Shown: piece after piece, positions 63,756-64,000 of the stretch
How the letters are laid out: every line of letters starts with the position of its first letter
Numbering within the stretch: position 1 is the stretch's first letter
Assembly (NCBI GenBank): GCA_947455465.1
Contig: CANGNS010000014.1
Location: 38,683-102,682 of the forward strand
Reading direction: 5' to 3'
DNA length: 64,000 bases
From: Comamonadaceae bacterium
GTDB taxonomy: Bacteria > Pseudomonadota > Gammaproteobacteria > Burkholderiales > Burkholderiaceae_C
The notes under the pieces: model-generated
Seen by the model: the letters and a program-made list of their open reading frames with translations, nothing else
What the model was told of the DNA's origin: nothing
Databases searched by the model: none
Position numbers and translations under genes: made by a program

Positions 63756-64000
63756 ATGCGCCAAGCCATCGCCGATTTGCAAGCGTCCCAAATCCGCGAA
63801 GTCGCCAACGCGGGCCTGGGCCGCTCCGATGTGCTGGCTTTTTGGTTTGGCGAGAGTGATGAGGTCACGCCCGATTTCATCCGCCAGGCGGCCATCGACT
63901 CCTTGCAGTCGGGCGAGACTTTTTACAGCCACAACCTGGGCCTGCCCGTGCTGCGCGAGGCGGTGGCGCAGGCCATGGCGGCCAAGCATGCCGGCGCGCC
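63756..64000 (+). CDS. pyridoxal-phosphate-dependent aminotransferase, N-terminal fragment (cut by window edge)
   Basis: Only 81 codons are inside the window. The opening MRQAIADLQASQIREVANAG, the stretch VLAFWFGESDEVTPDFIRQA and SGETFYSHNLGLPVLREAVA match the N-terminal arm of class I/II aminotransferases, where incoming substrates are gated by the GxxxYxxxxG-like region. The PLP lysine lies outside, so activity and exact substrate are open. It begins 20 bases after the MatB-like gene and may be cotranscribed. Confidence 0.85.
   Translation, partial: MRQAIADLQASQIREVANAGLGRSDVLAFWFGESDEVTPDFIRQAAIDSLQSGETFYSHNLGLPVLREAVAQAMAAKHAGA

Overview
The window reads as ordinary chromosome of a GC-rich betaproteobacterium, most likely Burkholderiales, family Comamonadaceae. 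The protein families and several gene neighbourhoods (ispE - tRNA-Gln - prs - rplY - pth, rsmD - coaD - YfhL-type ferredoxin, spoT near greB, yajC - secD - secF, a liv operon with an embedded acyl-CoA ligase, DUF3108 - DUF3567) fit that group. The genus cannot be fixed from the sequence alone. Both window edges cut genes: recN on the left and a class I/II aminotransferase on the right. No insertion sequence, prophage, integrase, CRISPR array or rRNA gene was seen, and every gap between genes is shorter than 200 bases.

Layout. 0-6 kb: recN end, rapZ, then mutY/mutM (reading leftward) divergent from a TPR protein - lolB - ispE operon. 6-9 kb: tRNA-Gln(TTG), prs, rplY, pth, and a small secreted cysteine/alanine-rich protein. 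9-17.9 kb: ferredoxin, coaD and rsmD leftward; a Nudix hydrolase; a glutamine-amidotransferase-like hydrolase and rlmI; a membrane-anchored orphan; an FAD-dependent oxidoreductase; a LysE exporter and htpX. 18-22 kb: DUF3025 protein, pyrC with a LysR-type DNA-binding remnant joined in frame upstream, and an Atm1-like ABC exporter. 22-30.6 kb: thioesterase, then livH-livM-livG-livF, an AMP-forming acyl-CoA ligase and two tandem substrate-binding proteins, ending at a strong terminator. 30.6-41 kb: spoT, an AlkD-like DNA glycosylase, greB, ftsY, an orphan YnjB-like binding protein, an MFS exporter, yajC, secD, secF. 41-48 kb: an HTH-receiver regulator, dprA, a secreted protein, def, fmt, azlC, azlD, pgk. 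48-54.5 kb: HiPIP, a DEAD-box helicase, DUF3108 and DUF3567 proteins, XdhC, psd and a GcvA-like regulator.

54.6-60.5 kb is the one clearly accessory block: a complete chaperone-usher fimbrial cluster (miniature pilin-like protein, pilin, PapD-type chaperone, usher, two-domain tip-adhesin candidate). It has AT-rich leaders, a large near-perfect dyad directly before its first gene, a stem-loop between pilin and chaperone, and a C8 tract inside the usher. It is followed by glcD, a MatB-like malonyl-CoA ligase and the start of an aminotransferase.

Most of the window is housekeeping. The items most worth a second look are the LysR-HTH/PyrC in-frame join, the fimbrial cluster with its mini-pilin and dyad, the HTH-receiver regulator with 12-bp repeats upstream, two homopolymer tracts (dprA and usher), an extended -10 promoter inside ispE, and the helicase that has no conventional start codon outside the HiPIP gene.
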